Below are positions 25,823 through 35,800 of a DNA stretch of 41,988 bases, one piece after another (the stretch's first letter is position 1; every line of letters begins with the position of its first letter). Both the position numbers and the translations under genes were made by a program. The DNA comes from Rhodocyclaceae bacterium. Its GTDB lineage: Bacteria > Pseudomonadota > Gammaproteobacteria > Burkholderiales > Rhodocyclaceae. The stretch spans positions 1-41,988 of the forward strand of contig JANJTW010000100.1 of assembly GCA_024710925.1 (NCBI GenBank), given 5' to 3'. The notes below the pieces were generated by a model, which saw nothing but the letters and a program-made list of their open reading frames with translations, did no database searches and was not told the DNA's origin.

Positions 25823-26506
25823 ATGAAAGCGATGATTCTCGCCGCCGGCCGCGGCGAACGCATGCGGCCGCTGACCGACACGACGCCGAAGCCGCTGCTC
25901 GTCGCCGGCGGCAGGCCGCTGATCGTCTGGCATGTCGAGCGGCTGGCCGCCGCCGGTTTCACGGAGCTGGTGATCAACCACGCCCACCTCGGCGAGCAGC
26001 TGGAAGCCGCGCTCGGCGACGGCCGCCGCTGGGGCGTGCGCATCGCCTGGTCGGCCGAGCCGCCGGGCGCACTGGAGACCGCCGGCGGCATCGCGCAGGC
26101 GCTGCCGCTGCTCGGCGACGCCCCCTTTTTGGTGGTCAACGGCGACATCTGGTGCGACTGGGATTTCCGTCGCGCTCGCGACATCGCATTGCCGCCGCGC
26201 CTCGCCCACCTGGTGATGATGGCCAACCCGGCGCACCACGCCGGCGGCGACTTCGCCCTCGACGAAACGCGCACGCCGGCGCAACTGATGCTTGCCAATG
26301 GCGGTCCAACGCTCACGTATTGCGGCATCGGCGTCTTTCATCCGCGGTTCTTCGCCGACGTCCCGCGCGGCAGCGTGATGAAGCTGCGCCCGCTGCTCGA
26401 CGCGGCGATCCCGCGCGGCCTCGTCGGCGGCGAGCGCCACGCCGGCCGCTGGATCGACGTCGGCACCCCCGAACGCCTCGCCGCACTCGACCGGGAGTTG
26501 TCATGA
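25823..26506 (+). CDS. murU: N-acetylmuramate alpha-1-phosphate uridylyltransferase MurU
   Basis: A 227-residue nucleotidyltransferase that turns MurNAc-1-phosphate into UDP-MurNAc, bypassing de novo synthesis and so fosfomycin sensitivity. Landmarks: MILAAGRGERMRPLTDTTPK (4-23), the sugar-nucleotide pyrophosphorylase signature, then KPLLVAGGRPLI, LVVNGDIWCDWDF with the metal Asp, and the terminal GRWIDVGTPERLAALD. It follows amgK by 8 bp, forming a substrate-product pair. Its stop overlaps a 30-codon ORF (ATGA) that bridges to pepP. Confidence 0.93.
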   Translation: MKAMILAAGRGERMRPLTDTTPKPLLVAGGRPLIVWHVERLAAAGFTELVINHAHLGEQLEAALGDGRRWGVRIAWSAEPPGALETAGGIAQALPLLGDAPFLVVNGDIWCDWDFRRARDIALPPRLAHLVMMANPAHHAGGDFALDETRTPAQLMLANGGPTLTYCGIGVFHPRFFADVPRGSVMKLRPLLDAAIPRGLVGGERHAGRWIDVGTPERLAALDRELS

Positions 26507-26595
26507 ACCGCCATCCGACCGCCGGCGCCGCCGCGCGACGAACCACCACCGCAGCGGGCCGCGCGGCGAAGGCGGCCGGGAGTCCTGTCCGATGA
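26503..26595 (+). CDS. Possible 30-residue bridging ORF between murU and pepP
   Basis: ATG 26503 overlaps the murU stop, and its own stop TGA (26593-26595) overlaps the pepP ATG (26592), so both junctions are ATGA. The peptide is Ala/Arg/Thr-rich and resembles nothing I know. It fills the whole 85-bp gap between the two genes. It could be a translational relay for pepP or a chance open frame. Confidence 0.3.
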   Translation: MNRHPTAGAAARRTTTAAGRAAKAAGSPVR

Positions 26596-27914
26596 AGCAC
26601 GCCCCCTTTTCCGCCCGCCGCGCACGCCTCGCCGCTCAGCTCGGCGACGGCGTTGCCGTCGTCCCGACCGCGCCCGAGCGCGTGCGCAACCGCGACACGC
26701 ACCACCCCTACCGCTTCGACAGCTACTTCTGGTACCTCACCGGCTTCCCCGAGCCGGAGGCGGTGGTCGTGATCGTCGGCGGCGAACGCCCGCAGAGCAT
26801 CCTCTTCTGTCGCGAGAAACACGAGGAGCGCGAGATCTGGGACGGCTACCGCTATGGCCCGGCCGCCGCCGGCGAGGCCTTCGGCTTCGACGCCGCCTTT
26901 CCCGTCGGCGAACTCGACCAGCGCCTGCCCGAACTGATCGCCGACCGCACGACGCTGTGGCACTCGCTCGGCCACGATGCCGACTGGGACGCGCGCATCG
27001 CCGCCGCGCTCAACGCCGTACGCACCCAGACGCGCGCCGGCAAGCGCGCGCCACGCGAGATCCGCGACCTGCGCGCAGCGCTCGACGCGATGCGCCTGAT
27101 CAAGGACGACAGCGAGCTCGACACCATGCGTCGCGCCGCCGCCATCAGCTCGGCCGGCCACGCGCGGGCGATGCGCCACTGCCGGCCGGAGATGGCCGAG
27201 TACGAACTGGAGGCCGAGCTCACGCACGAGTTCCGCCGGCGCGGCGCCGACGGCCACGCCTACACGCCGATCGTCGCCGGCGGCGCCAACGCCTGCATCC
27301 TGCACTACGTGGAGAACGACCGCCTGCTGCCCGACGGCGGCCTGGTACTGATCGACGCCGGCTGCGAGGTCGACGGCTACGCCGCCGACATCACGCGCAC
27401 CTTCCCGGTGAACGGCCGCTTCTCGCCGGCGCAGAAGGACGCCTACGAAATCGTCCTCGCCGCGCAGGCGGCGGCGATCGCCGCGATCCGCCCCGGCGCC
27501 TCGTTCATGGCCTACCACGACGCTGCCGTGCGCGTGCTGGCGCAGGGCATGATCGACCTCGGACTGCTTTCCGGCACGCTGGAGGGCGCCATCGAGAGCG
27601 AGGCCTACAAGCGCTTCTACATGCACCGCACCGGCCACTGGCTCGGCCTCGACGTGCACGACGCCGGCGACTACAAGGAGAACCGCGAGGGCGGCGAATG
27701 GATCAGGCTCGCCCCCGGCATGACGCTGACCGTCGAGCCCGGCCTGTACATCCGCCCGGCCGCCGACGTGCCGGCGGCGCTGCACGGCATCGGCATCCGC
27801 ATCGAGGACGACGCGATCGTCACCGCCGGCGGCGCCGAGATCTATACCGACGCGCCGAAAACGGTCGCCGAAATCGAAGAGGTGATGCGCGAGGAAGCAA
27901 CGCGCCGTGACTGA
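26592..27914 (+). CDS. pepP: Xaa-Pro aminopeptidase (aminopeptidase P)
   Basis: A 440-residue M24B metallopeptidase that removes an N-terminal residue before proline. An N-terminal creatinase-like domain (about 1-170, with RNRDTHHPYRFDSYFWYLTGF split at Pro) leads to the pita-bread catalytic domain. Metal ligands are seen in LVLIDAGCEVDGYAADITRT (two Asp), HRTGHWLGLDVHD (His), GMTLTVEPGLYI (Glu) and GIGIRIEDD (Glu). GTCCGATGA gives no strong ribosome site, so translation may couple to the upstream small ORF. The ubiH-like gene overlaps its end by 8 bp. Confidence 0.96.
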   Translation: MKHAPFSARRARLAAQLGDGVAVVPTAPERVRNRDTHHPYRFDSYFWYLTGFPEPEAVVVIVGGERPQSILFCREKHEEREIWDGYRYGPAAAGEAFGFDAAFPVGELDQRLPELIADRTTLWHSLGHDADWDARIAAALNAVRTQTRAGKRAPREIRDLRAALDAMRLIKDDSELDTMRRAAAISSAGHARAMRHCRPEMAEYELEAELTHEFRRRGADGHAYTPIVAGGANACILHYVENDRLLPDGGLVLIDAGCEVDGYAADITRTFPVNGRFSPAQKDAYEIVLAAQAAAIAAIRPGASFMAYHDAAVRVLAQGMIDLGLLSGTLEGAIESEAYKRFYMHRTGHWLGLDVHDAGDYKENREGGEWIRLAPGMTLTVEPGLYIRPAADVPAALHGIGIRIEDDAIVTAGGAEIYTDAPKTVAEIEEVMREEATRRD

Positions 27915-29058
27915 CGCGACGCTCGACACCGAGGTCCTGATCGTCGGCGCCGGCCCGGTCGGCATGACGCTGGCGCTGTCGCTCGCCGCCGGCGGCAGGA
28001 AGGCCCTGCTGCTCGACCGCCGCACGCGCGGCGCCTGGCGCGACGACCCGCGCGCACTGGCCCTCGCGCACGGCACGCGACAGCTGCTGGAAACCCTTGG
28101 CGCCTGGAACGCCGCCGCCGGCACCGCAATCCACGACATCCACGTCTCGCAGCGCGGCGGCTTCGGCCGCACGCAGATCACGCGCGAGGAGATGGCGGTC
28201 GAGGCGCTCGGCTACGTGATGCGCTACCGCGACCTCGCCGCCGCGCTCGACGCACGCCTGCCCGCCGCCACGCTGCTCGACGGCGCCGAGCTCACGGCGC
28301 TGCAGGTCGGCAACGATCGCACCGTTGCCACGATCCGCCGTGACGGCGGGGAGACGACGGTCCGCGCCGGCCTCGTCGTGCATGCCGAAGGTACGCCGGC
28401 CGACGACGCCGGCGTCGCCGTCAGCGACTACCGCCAGCACGCGGTGCTCGCCGAGGTGCGGCCGCAGCCGGCACACGGCCAGCGTGCCTGGGAACGCTTC
28501 ACGGCGGACGGCCCGCTGGCGCTGCTGCCGCTTGGCGACGACTATTCAGTGGTATTCACGGTGCCCCCGGCGAAGGCCGACGCGCTGCTGGCGATGGACG
28601 ACACGGCCTTTCTCGCCGCGCTGCAGCGCCAGTTCGGTTCGCGCGTAAGCTTCACCGCAACCTCGCCGCGCGCCCGCTATCCGCTCGCGCTGCGCCTGCG
28701 CCGGCAGCTCGTCGCGGCGCGCCAGGTGTGGATCGGCAACGCCGCGCAGACGCTGCACCCGGTCTCCGGCCAGGGCTTCAACCTCGGCATCCGCGACGCC
28801 TGGGAACTGGCGCAGGCCGTGCTCGCCGCCGGCGACGATGCCGGCGACACGGTGACGCTCGCCGGCTACGCGCGCGGCCGCAGGCTCGACCGCCGTGGCA
28901 GCGTCGCCTTCACCGACGGCATCGTGCGCGCCTTCTCCACCGATTTCGCGCCGCTGCGCGTCGCCCGCGGCCTCGGCCTCCTCGCCCTCGACCTCTGCCC
29001 GCCGGCGCGGCGCTTCGTCGCCGGCCGGATGATCTGGGGCGCACGCGCCTGGCCGTAG
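27907..29058 (+). CDS. ubiH: FAD-dependent aromatic hydroxylase, UbiH/Coq6 family
   Basis: A 383-residue flavin monooxygenase expected to hydroxylate a ubiquinone ring intermediate. The FAD-binding start VLIVGAGPVGMTLALSLA (9-26) and the second FAD motif WIGNAAQTLHPVSGQGFNLG are clear; GNAAQ in place of GDAAH is common among betaproteobacterial homologues. The middle DG motif, normally (A)DG, reads VVHAEGTP, so the acidic residue is kept as Glu. The GTG start overlaps pepP by 8 bp, as in the widespread pepP-ubiH pair. UbiH, UbiF and UbiI are hard to tell apart by eye. Confidence 0.82.
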   Translation: MTDATLDTEVLIVGAGPVGMTLALSLAAGGRKALLLDRRTRGAWRDDPRALALAHGTRQLLETLGAWNAAAGTAIHDIHVSQRGGFGRTQITREEMAVEALGYVMRYRDLAAALDARLPAATLLDGAELTALQVGNDRTVATIRRDGGETTVRAGLVVHAEGTPADDAGVAVSDYRQHAVLAEVRPQPAHGQRAWERFTADGPLALLPLGDDYSVVFTVPPAKADALLAMDDTAFLAALQRQFGSRVSFTATSPRARYPLALRLRRQLVAARQVWIGNAAQTLHPVSGQGFNLGIRDAWELAQAVLAAGDDAGDTVTLAGYARGRRLDRRGSVAFTDGIVRAFSTDFAPLRVARGLGLLALDLCPPARRFVAGRMIWGARAWP

Positions 29059-29065
29059 CTCCGGA

Positions 29066-31291
29066 TTACTTCACGCAGTCGACGTAGTAGCGTCCGTCCT
29101 CGCCCTTGACCAGGCCGTGGATGTCGGTTTCGAAGCCGGGGAAGCGGGCGTTGAAGTCGCGCGCGAAGCGCAGGTAGTTGACGATGGTCGGATTGAAGCG
29201 CTCGCCCGGGATGAGCAGCGGAATGCCCGGCGGGTACGGGGTGAGCAGCACACTGGTGACGCGACCTTCCAGCCCGTCGATCGGCACGCGCTCGATCTCG
29301 CGGTGCGCCATGCGGGCGAAGGCGTCGGCCGGGCGCATCGCCGGCACCATGTCGGAGAGGTACATCTCGGTGGTCAGGCGAGCAACGTCGTTGGCCTTGT
29401 AGACGTCGTGGATCTGCTGGCACAGGTCGCGCAGGCCGACGCGCTCGTAGCGCGGGTGCTTGGCGACGAACTCGGGCAGCACCTTCCACAGCGGCTGGTT
29501 CTTGTCGTAGTCGTCCTTGAACTGCTGCAGCTCGGTGACCATCGTGTTCCAGCGGCCCTTGGTGATGCCGATGGTGAACATGATGAAGAACGAGTAGAGG
29601 CCGCACTTCTCGACGATGACGCCGTGCTCGGCGAGGTACTTGGTGACGATTGCCGCCGGGATGCCGGAGTCGGCGAAGTCGCCGTCGACGTCGAGGCCCG
29701 GGGTGATGATCGTCGCCTTGATCGGGTCGAGCATGTTGAAGCCGTCGGCGAGCTTGCCGAAGCCGTGCCAGCGCTCGCCGGGCTTCAACATCCACGCGTC
29801 GCGCTCCTCGATGCCCTCCTCGGACAGGTCGTCCGGCCCCCAGACCTTGAACCACCAGTCGGCGCCCCACTCCTCGTCGACCTTGCGCATGGCGCGGCGG
29901 AAGTCGAGCGCCTCCTTGATCGACTCCTCGACCAGCGCGGTGCCGCCGGGCTGCTCCATCATCGCCGCCGCCACGTCGCAGGAGGCGATGATCGAATACT
30001 GCGGCGAGGTCGAGGTATGCATCAGGTAGGCCTCGTTGAACACGTCGCGGTCGAGCTTGCGGCCCTCCGAATCCTGCACGAGGATCTGCGAGGCCTGCGA
30101 GAGGCCGGCCAGCAGCTTGTGCGTCGATTGCGTCGAGAACACCATCGATTCCTTGCAGCGCGGCCGATCGGCGCCGATGGCGTGGTAGTCGCCGTAGAAA
30201 TCGTGGAAGGCGGCGTGCGGCAGCCAGGCTTCGTCGAAGTGCAGCGTGTCGATGCGGCCGTCGAGCATCTCCTTGATTTCCTCGACGTTGTACAGGATGC
30301 CGTCGTAGGTCGACTGGGTGATCGTCAGCACGCGCGGCTTGGCGTTCTTGTCGCTGGCGAACGGATTGGCGGCGATCTTCTTCTGGATGTTTTCCCAGGC
30401 GAACTCGGACTTCGGGATCGGACCGATGATGCCGAAGTTATTGCGTGTCGGCATCAGGAACACCGGGATGGCGCCGGTCATGATGATCGCGTGCAATACC
30501 GACTTGTGGCAGTTACGGTCGACGACGACGATGTCGCCCGGCGCCACCGTCGAATGCCAGACGATCTTGTTCGACGTCGACGTGCCGTTCGTGACGAAAT
30601 ACAGGTGGTCGCAGTTGAAGATGCGCGCGGCATTGCGCTCGGAGGCGGCGACCGGACCGGTGTGGTCGAGCAGCTGGCCGAGTTCCTCGACGGCGTTGCA
30701 GACGTCGGCGCGCAGCATGTTCTCGCCGAAGAACTGGTGGAACATCTGGCCGACCGGGCTCTTCAGGAAGGCGACGCCGCCGGAGTGGCCGGGGCAGTGC
30801 CAGGAATACGAACCGTCGGCGGCGTAATGCACCAGCGCGCGGAAGAACGGCGGCGGCAGCGAGTCGAGGTAAGCCTTGGCCTCGCGCACGACGTTCCTGG
30901 CGATGAACTCCGGCGTGTCCTCGAACATGTGGATGAAGCCGTGCAGCTCGCGCAGGATGTCGTTCGGAATGTGGCGCGAGGTGCGCGTCTCGCCGTGCAG
31001 GAAGATCGGGATCTCGGCGTTCTTGTAGCGGATCTCCGCGACGAAGGCGCGCAGTTCGGCGATGGTTTCGTCGCCCTGCGTCGCCAGCTCCTCGTCGTCC
31101 ACCGACAGGATGAAGCACGACGCGCGCGACTGCTGCTGCGCGAACGACGAGAGGTCGCCGTAGCTGGTGACGCCGAGCACCTCCATGCCCTCCTTCCCGA
31201 TCGCCTCCGCCAGCGCGCGGATGCCAAGGCCGGAGGCGTTTTCCGAACGGAAGTCCTCGTCGATGATGATGACCGGAAAATGAAAGCGCAT
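29066..31291 (-). CDS. Orn/Lys/Arg decarboxylase (PLP-dependent, AdiA/LdcC fold)
   Basis: A 741-residue fold-III-like basic amino-acid decarboxylase. An N-terminal receiver-like wing domain (1-130, FPVIIIDEDFRSEN) is followed by the PLP domain: FVTNGTSTSNKIVWH, LHFDEAWLPHAAFHDFYG, and STQSTHKLLAGLSQAS with the PLP Lys at 392. A C-terminal domain (about 590-741) has LTPYPPGIPLLIPGE. Whether the substrate is lysine, arginine or ornithine cannot be settled by eye. AAGGAA precedes the ATG. Its stop is only 7 bp from the convergent ubiH stop, with no terminator between, so the two transcripts should overlap. Confidence 0.9.
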   Translation of the reverse strand: MRFHFPVIIIDEDFRSENASGLGIRALAEAIGKEGMEVLGVTSYGDLSSFAQQQSRASCFILSVDDEELATQGDETIAELRAFVAEIRYKNAEIPIFLHGETRTSRHIPNDILRELHGFIHMFEDTPEFIARNVVREAKAYLDSLPPPFFRALVHYAADGSYSWHCPGHSGGVAFLKSPVGQMFHQFFGENMLRADVCNAVEELGQLLDHTGPVAASERNAARIFNCDHLYFVTNGTSTSNKIVWHSTVAPGDIVVVDRNCHKSVLHAIIMTGAIPVFLMPTRNNFGIIGPIPKSEFAWENIQKKIAANPFASDKNAKPRVLTITQSTYDGILYNVEEIKEMLDGRIDTLHFDEAWLPHAAFHDFYGDYHAIGADRPRCKESMVFSTQSTHKLLAGLSQASQILVQDSEGRKLDRDVFNEAYLMHTSTSPQYSIIASCDVAAAMMEQPGGTALVEESIKEALDFRRAMRKVDEEWGADWWFKVWGPDDLSEEGIEERDAWMLKPGERWHGFGKLADGFNMLDPIKATIITPGLDVDGDFADSGIPAAIVTKYLAEHGVIVEKCGLYSFFIMFTIGITKGRWNTMVTELQQFKDDYDKNQPLWKVLPEFVAKHPRYERVGLRDLCQQIHDVYKANDVARLTTEMYLSDMVPAMRPADAFARMAHREIERVPIDGLEGRVTSVLLTPYPPGIPLLIPGERFNPTIVNYLRFARDFNARFPGFETDIHGLVKGEDGRYYVDCVK

Positions 31292-31318
31292 GGCTGTTCC
31301 TTAAAAGAAAACGCTGGG

Positions 31319-31354
31319 CCGCCCCCGAGTTTCCTTTTCCCCCTCGGGGGGCGG
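31319..31354. repeat. GC-rich palindrome upstream of the decarboxylase gene
   Basis: CCGCCCCCGAG (31319-31329) pairs with CTCGGGGGGCGG (31343-31354) around a pyrimidine-rich loop, with one extra G. It lies in the presumed leader of the decarboxylase gene and resembles common dispersed palindromes of betaproteobacteria. No second copy is seen in this window. Confidence 0.4.
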
Positions 31355-31397
31355 AAACGGCATCGCCGTGTCCTCGGGGCACATCCTGAAAGACGGC

Positions 31398-31415
31398 GAC
31401 CCGCCGGAGCGGGTC
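31398..31415 (-). terminator. Hairpin downstream of dcd
   Basis: A 7-bp perfect stem GACCCGC (31398-31404) / GCGGGTC (31409-31415) with a CGGA loop. On the minus strand GCCGTCTTTC follows, a weak T tract. Confidence 0.45.
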
Positions 31416-31466
31416 ACAGGATAAGACAAAAAAGTTACGCGAACGCGACTGTTCTGCAGGGTGCCG

Positions 31467-32036
31467 TCAAATCTTCGGCAGCGTCACGCCGACCTGACCC
31501 TGGTACTTGCCGCCGCGGTCCTTGTACGAGGTCTCGCAGACCTCGTCGGACTCGAAGAAGAGCACCTGCGCACAGCCCTCGCCGGCGTAGATCTTGGCCG
31601 GCAGCGGCGTCGTGTTCGAGAATTCCAGCGTCACGTAGCCTTCCCATTCCGGCTCGAACGGCGTCACGTTCACGATGATGCCGCAGCGCGCGTAGGTGCT
31701 CTTGCCGAGGCACACCGTCAGCACCGAGCGCGGGATGCGGAAGTATTCCATCGTCCGCGCCAGTGCGAAGGAGTTCGGCGGGATCACGCAGTAACCCTTG
31801 CCGGAGACCTCGACGAAGGAGTTCGGATCGAAGGCCTTCGGATCGACGATGGTCGAGTTGATGTTCGTAAACACCCGGAATTCGTCGGCGCAGCGGATGT
31901 CGTAACCGTAGCTCGACGTACCGTAGGAAACGATTTTCTGGCCGTTCGCCTCGCGCACCAGCTCGGGCGCGAACGGCTCGATCATCTTGTGCTGCTCCGC
32001 CATGCGGCGGATCCACTTGTCGGACTTGATGGACAT
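31467..32036 (-). CDS. dcd: dCTP deaminase
   Basis: A 189-residue dCTP deaminase, which turns dCTP into dUTP for thymidylate synthesis. Landmarks: [16 protein letters not shown] (42-57), the catalytic [23 protein letters not shown] (read as GKSTYARCG and [12 protein letters not shown], with the catalytic Glu), and the C-terminal [19 protein letters not shown] lid that closes over the nucleotide. Length fits the trimeric enzyme. A minus-strand TAAAAT followed by AGCCGCC (32075-32080) is its likely -10. apbC lies upstream on the same strand, 170 bp away. Confidence 0.97.
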   Translation of the reverse strand: MSIKSDKWIRRMAEQHKMIEPFAPELVREANGQKIVSYGTSSYGYDIRCADEFRVFTNINSTIVDPKAFDPNSFVEVSGKGYCVIPPNSFALARTMEYFRIPRSVLTVCLGKSTYARCGIIVNVTPFEPEWEGYVTLEFSNTTPLPAKIYAGEGCAQVLFFESDEVCETSYKDRGGKYQGQVGVTLPKI

Positions 32037-32074
32037 GGGGCGGGATTCCGTGTGCCGGGAAATTAAAGGCGGCT

Positions 32075-32080
32075 ATTTTA
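32075..32080 (-). promoter_or_regulatory. -10 element of dcd
   Basis: Plus-strand ATTTTA reads TAAAAT on the minus strand and is followed by AGCCGCC, the window's recurrent pattern. It lies 39 bp from the dcd start. Confidence 0.5.
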
Positions 32081-32206
32081 TCGGCAGAACCCGCGCGGCG
32101 GTTAGATTTTTACATCAGGAAAATCAGTGACTTGGCGCCAACGACAAGGCGCCGGAGGGAGACGGCGGCCGGCTGCGCGAGGCGCCGGCCGCCGGAACGG
32201 AGGGGC

Positions 32207-33298
32207 TCAGGTGTTCTGCACGACGATGGTCGGGAACTTCGCCGACATGTCCTTCGCCGTCTCGCCGACCTTGACCGCGACGCGGCGGGCGATCGTCCGG
32301 TAGATTTCGGCGGCCTTCGACTCCGGCGCGCCGACCACCGTCGGCTTGCCCGAATCGGCCATCTCGCGGATGTTCAGCTCCAGCGGCAGCGAACCGAGGA
32401 ACTCGACGTTGTAGTCCTTGCACATCGCCTCGCCGCCGCCGGTGCCGAAGATGTGCTCGGCGTGGCCGCAGTTCGAGCAGACGTGGATGCTCATGTTCTC
32501 GACGATGCCAATGATCGGCACGCTCACCTTCTCGAACATCTTGAGGCCCTTGCGCGCATCGATCAGCGCGATGTCCTGCGGCGTGGTGACGATCACCGCG
32601 CCGGTCACCGGCACCTTCTGCGCCAGCGTCAGCTGCGTGTCGCCGGTGCCCGGCGGCATGTCGACGACGAGGTAGTCGAGATCCTGCCAGTTGGTGTCGT
32701 TGAGCATCTGCTCCAGCGCCTGCACGACCATCGGGCCGCGCCAGACCATCGGCGTCTCGACGTCGATCAGGAAACCGATCGACATCGCCTGCACGCCGTA
32801 AGCCTGCAGCGGCTCCATCGACTTGCCGTCGCGCGACTCCGGTTGCTGCCCGGCAAGACCGAGCATCTGCGGCTGCGACGGACCGTAGATGTCGGCGTCC
32901 AGGATGCCGACGCGCGCGCCTTCCTGCGCCAGCGCCAAGGCCAGGTTCACCGCCGTCGTGCTCTTGCCGACGCCGCCCTTGCCCGAGGCGACGGCGATGA
33001 TGTTCTTCACCCCCGGCAGCGGCTTCAGGCCGCGCTGCACCGCGTGCGAGACGATCTTCACGTAGACGTTGGCGCTGACGTTGCCGGCGCCCGGGATCGC
33101 CTTGACGGCAGCGATCACCTGCTTGCGGATGCCGTCGATCTGCGAGTTGGCCGGGTAGCCCAGTTCGATGTCGAACGACACGTCGTCGCCATCGACCTTG
33201 ATGTTCTTCGCCGACTTGCCGGCGACGTAGTCCTTCTGCGTGTTGGGATCGATCAGGCCCTGCAGGGCGGCCTTGACGGCCTCGACGGTGACTGCCAT
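32207..33298 (-). CDS. apbC: Fe-S cluster carrier protein ApbC/Mrp
   Basis: A 363-residue P-loop ATPase that carries iron-sulfur clusters to target proteins. An N-terminal DUF59/MIP18-like domain (about 4-85) precedes the ATPase: deviant Walker [11 protein letters not shown] (105-114), [31 protein letters not shown], and the cluster-binding CSNCG (C-x2-C) near residue 278. ATG 33298 matches the family N-terminus, with TGGAGCGAG upstream; a longer in-frame form reaches into the divergent metG promoter. The apbC/metG divergent pair is common in proteobacteria. Confidence 0.96.
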   Translation of the reverse strand: MAVTVEAVKAALQGLIDPNTQKDYVAGKSAKNIKVDGDDVSFDIELGYPANSQIDGIRKQVIAAVKAIPGAGNVSANVYVKIVSHAVQRGLKPLPGVKNIIAVASGKGGVGKSTTAVNLALALAQEGARVGILDADIYGPSQPQMLGLAGQQPESRDGKSMEPLQAYGVQAMSIGFLIDVETPMVWRGPMVVQALEQMLNDTNWQDLDYLVVDMPPGTGDTQLTLAQKVPVTGAVIVTTPQDIALIDARKGLKMFEKVSVPIIGIVENMSIHVCSNCGHAEHIFGTGGGEAMCKDYNVEFLGSLPLELNIREMADSGKPTVVGAPESKAAEIYRTIARRVAVKVGETAKDMSAKFPTIVVQNT

Positions 33299-33347
33299 TG
33301 GTTCTCGCTCCAGAAAATACTTGAGTAATTTTGTACAGTATCCGGCG

Positions 33348-33353
33348 ATTCTA
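33348..33353 (-). promoter_or_regulatory. -10 element of apbC
   Basis: Plus-strand ATTCTA, that is TAGAAT on the minus strand, followed by CGCCGG. It lies 50 bp from the apbC start and back to back with the metG -10. Confidence 0.5.
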
Positions 33354-33397
33354 ACCGAAATGTCAGGGATTGGGTCAGGGCCGCCGACGGCCTTTGC

Positions 33398-33403
33398 TAG
33401 AAT
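33398..33403 (+). promoter_or_regulatory. -10 element of metG
   Basis: TAGAAT followed by TGCGCC, 31 bp before the metG ATG. Confidence 0.5.
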
Positions 33404-33434
33404 TGCGCCTTTCCCCGAATTGCCGGCCCGCCCC

Positions 33435-35519
33435 ATGTCTCGCAAGATCCTCGTCACCTCCGCCCTGCCCTACGCCAACGGCGCGATCCACCTCGGCCAC
33501 CTCGTCGAGTACATCCAGACCGACATCTGGGTGCGCTTCCAGAAGATGCGCGGCCACGAGTGCTGGTACGTCTGCGCCGACGACACGCACGGCACGCCGA
33601 TCATGCTGCGCGCCGAGAAGGAAGGGATCACGCCGGAGGCGCTGATAACCCGCGTGCATGGCGAGCATTCGCGCGACTTCGCCGGTTTCCATGTCGGCTT
33701 CGACAATTACTACACGACGCACTCGCCCGAGACCCGCGCCTGCGCCGAGGACATCTACGGCAAGCTGAAGGCGGCCGGGCTGATCGAGGTGCGCACGATC
33801 GAGCAGTATTACGACCCGGTGAAGCAGATGTTCCTGCCGGACCGCTTCATCAAGGGCGAGTGCCCGAAGTGCGCGGCCAAGGATCAGTACGGCGACAACT
33901 GCGAAGTGTGTGGCGCCGCCTACACGCCGAACGACCTGAAGAACCCGTACTCGGCGGTGTCCGGCGCCAAGCCGGAACTGCGCAACTCCGACCATTACTT
34001 CTTCAAGCTCTCCGACCCGAAGTGCCAGGCCTTCCTGCGCCGCTGGACGCGCGAGCCGGGCCGCCTGCAGGCGGAAGCCTCGAACAAGATGCAGGAATGG
34101 CTGGGGGCCGAGGGCGAGAACAAGCTGACCGACTGGGACATCTCGCGCGACGCGCCCTACTTCGGCTTCGGGATTCCGGATGCGCCGGGCAAGTACTTCT
34201 ACGTCTGGATGGACGCGCCGATCGGCTACATGGGTTCGTTCAAGAATTTCTGCGGCAAGCAGGGGCTCGACTTCACCGAGTGGTTCAAGCCGGATTCGAC
34301 GACCGAGCTGTATCACTTCATCGGCAAGGACATCCTCTACTTCCACGCGCTGTTCTGGCCGGCCGAGCTGGCGCACGCCGGCTACCGCACGCCGACCGCG
34401 ATCTTCGCGCACGGCTTCCTGACCGTGGACGGCGCCAAGATGTCGAAATCGCGCGGCACCTTCATCACCGCCGAGAGCTACCTCGCGACCGGGCTCAACC
34501 CGGAATGGCTGCGCTACTACTACGCGGCGAAGCTGAACGGCACGATGGAGGACATCGACCTCAACCTCGACGACTTCGTCGCGCGCGTCAATTCGGACCT
34601 GGTCGGCAAATACGTGAACATCGCCAGCCGCTGCGCCGGCTTCATCAGCAAGAAGTTCGACGGCAAGCTGGGCAGCACCGACGCCGCCTGGCTACAGCCG
34701 CTGCGCGAGGCGGCGACTTCCATCGCTGAGGCCTACGAAGAACGCGACTCGGCGCGCGCGCTGCGCGAGATCATGGCGCTGGCCGACGCCGCCAACGTCG
34801 TCGTGAACGACCGCAAGCCGTGGGAACTGGCCAAGCAGGAAGACAAGGAAGCCGAGCTGCACGCCGCCTGCTCGGAGGCGATCGAGGCCTTCCGCCTGCT
34901 GACGCTGTACCTGAAGCCGGTGCTGCCGACGGTGGCGGCGGCGGTCGAGGGCTTCCTCGGCATCGCGCCGCTGACCTGGGCCGACGCCGCGACGCCGCTG
35001 CCGACCGGCCACGCGATCAACACCTACAGCCACCTGATGACACGTATCGACCCGAAGCAGGTCGTGGCGCTGGTCGAGGCCAACAAGGAATCGCTGGCCC
35101 CGACGGAGCCGGCACCGCAGAAACACGCAGAGAAACAGGAGAAAGCCGTGGCCGTTGCTACCGCTCAGGCCGAAGCTGGCCCGCATATCACCATCGACGA
35201 CTTCACGAAGGTCGACCTGCGCATCGCCAGGATCGTCGACGCCGGCCACGTCGACGGCGCCGAGAAGCTGATCCGCCTGAGCCTCGACATCGGCGAGGAG
35301 AAACCGCGCCAGGTGTTCGCCGGCATCAAGTCGGCCTACGACCCGGCGGCGCTGGTCGGCCGGCTCACCGTGATGGTCGCCAACCTGGCGCCGCGCAAGA
35401 TGAAGTTCGGCATGAGCGAGGGCATGGTTCTCGCCGCTTCGGGCGCCGACGACAAGAACGGCGGCCTCTACATCCTGTCGCCGGATGCCGGCGCCCAGCC
35501 GGGGATGCGCGTCAAATGA
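33435..35519 (+). CDS. metG: Methionyl-tRNA synthetase
   Basis: A 694-residue MetRS. Landmarks: [17 protein letters not shown] (10-26, HIGH-type site as HLGH), four zinc cysteines in [18 protein letters not shown] (about 143-160), the KMSKS loop at 335-339, the anticodon-binding helical domain (about 385-540), a Lys/Glu/Ala-rich linker (about 550-575) and a C-terminal tRNA-binding OB domain (about 580-694, [31 protein letters not shown]). This is the long dimeric form. ATG 33435 gives the standard N-terminus. The next gene overlaps its stop (ATGA). Confidence 0.97.
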   Translation: MSRKILVTSALPYANGAIHLGHLVEYIQTDIWVRFQKMRGHECWYVCADDTHGTPIMLRAEKEGITPEALITRVHGEHSRDFAGFHVGFDNYYTTHSPETRACAEDIYGKLKAAGLIEVRTIEQYYDPVKQMFLPDRFIKGECPKCAAKDQYGDNCEVCGAAYTPNDLKNPYSAVSGAKPELRNSDHYFFKLSDPKCQAFLRRWTREPGRLQAEASNKMQEWLGAEGENKLTDWDISRDAPYFGFGIPDAPGKYFYVWMDAPIGYMGSFKNFCGKQGLDFTEWFKPDSTTELYHFIGKDILYFHALFWPAELAHAGYRTPTAIFAHGFLTVDGAKMSKSRGTFITAESYLATGLNPEWLRYYYAAKLNGTMEDIDLNLDDFVARVNSDLVGKYVNIASRCAGFISKKFDGKLGSTDAAWLQPLREAATSIAEAYEERDSARALREIMALADAANVVVNDRKPWELAKQEDKEAELHAACSEAIEAFRLLTLYLKPVLPTVAAAVEGFLGIAPLTWADAATPLPTGHAINTYSHLMTRIDPKQVVALVEANKESLAPTEPAPQKHAEKQEKAVAVATAQAEAGPHITIDDFTKVDLRIARIVDAGHVDGAEKLIRLSLDIGEEKPRQVFAGIKSAYDPAALVGRLTVMVANLAPRKMKFGMSEGMVLAASGADDKNGGLYILSPDAGAQPGMRVK

Positions 35520-35800
35520 GCACCTTCGACCGGAAAAAACCGAAGATCCGGCCGCAGCTGACGCTGCCCATCTTTCTCTGGGCACTCGTCGACGTCGTCG
35601 GCATGCTGCTCGTTTCGCTGGGCGTCGTTTACTTCGTCTACGGGGCGGGCCGCATCTTCGCGCGCTTCCCCGGATCGACAGCGGAAGCCGCCATCGTGCT
35701 GGCGGCCGGCGCCGGCATCATGATCTGGGCCGCCGGCAACATCGTCCGCGAGATGGTGAAGCAGCCGCAATTCGGCAACGACGGCGACGACGCGCGCTAA
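35516..35800 (+). CDS. Small two-helix membrane protein of unknown function
   Basis: A 94-residue protein, ATG 35516 overlapping the metG stop (ATGA). The Lys/Arg-rich N-terminus ([11 protein letters not shown]) is followed by two membrane helices (about 17-42 and 58-78) and an acidic end. I do not recognise a family. Translational coupling to metG and consistent codon use support expression. Its stop overlaps the -10 element of the carbonic anhydrase gene. Confidence 0.75.
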   Translation: MSTFDRKKPKIRPQLTLPIFLWALVDVVGMLLVSLGVVYFVYGAGRIFARFPGSTAEAAIVLAAGAGIMIWAAGNIVREMVKQPQFGNDGDDAR

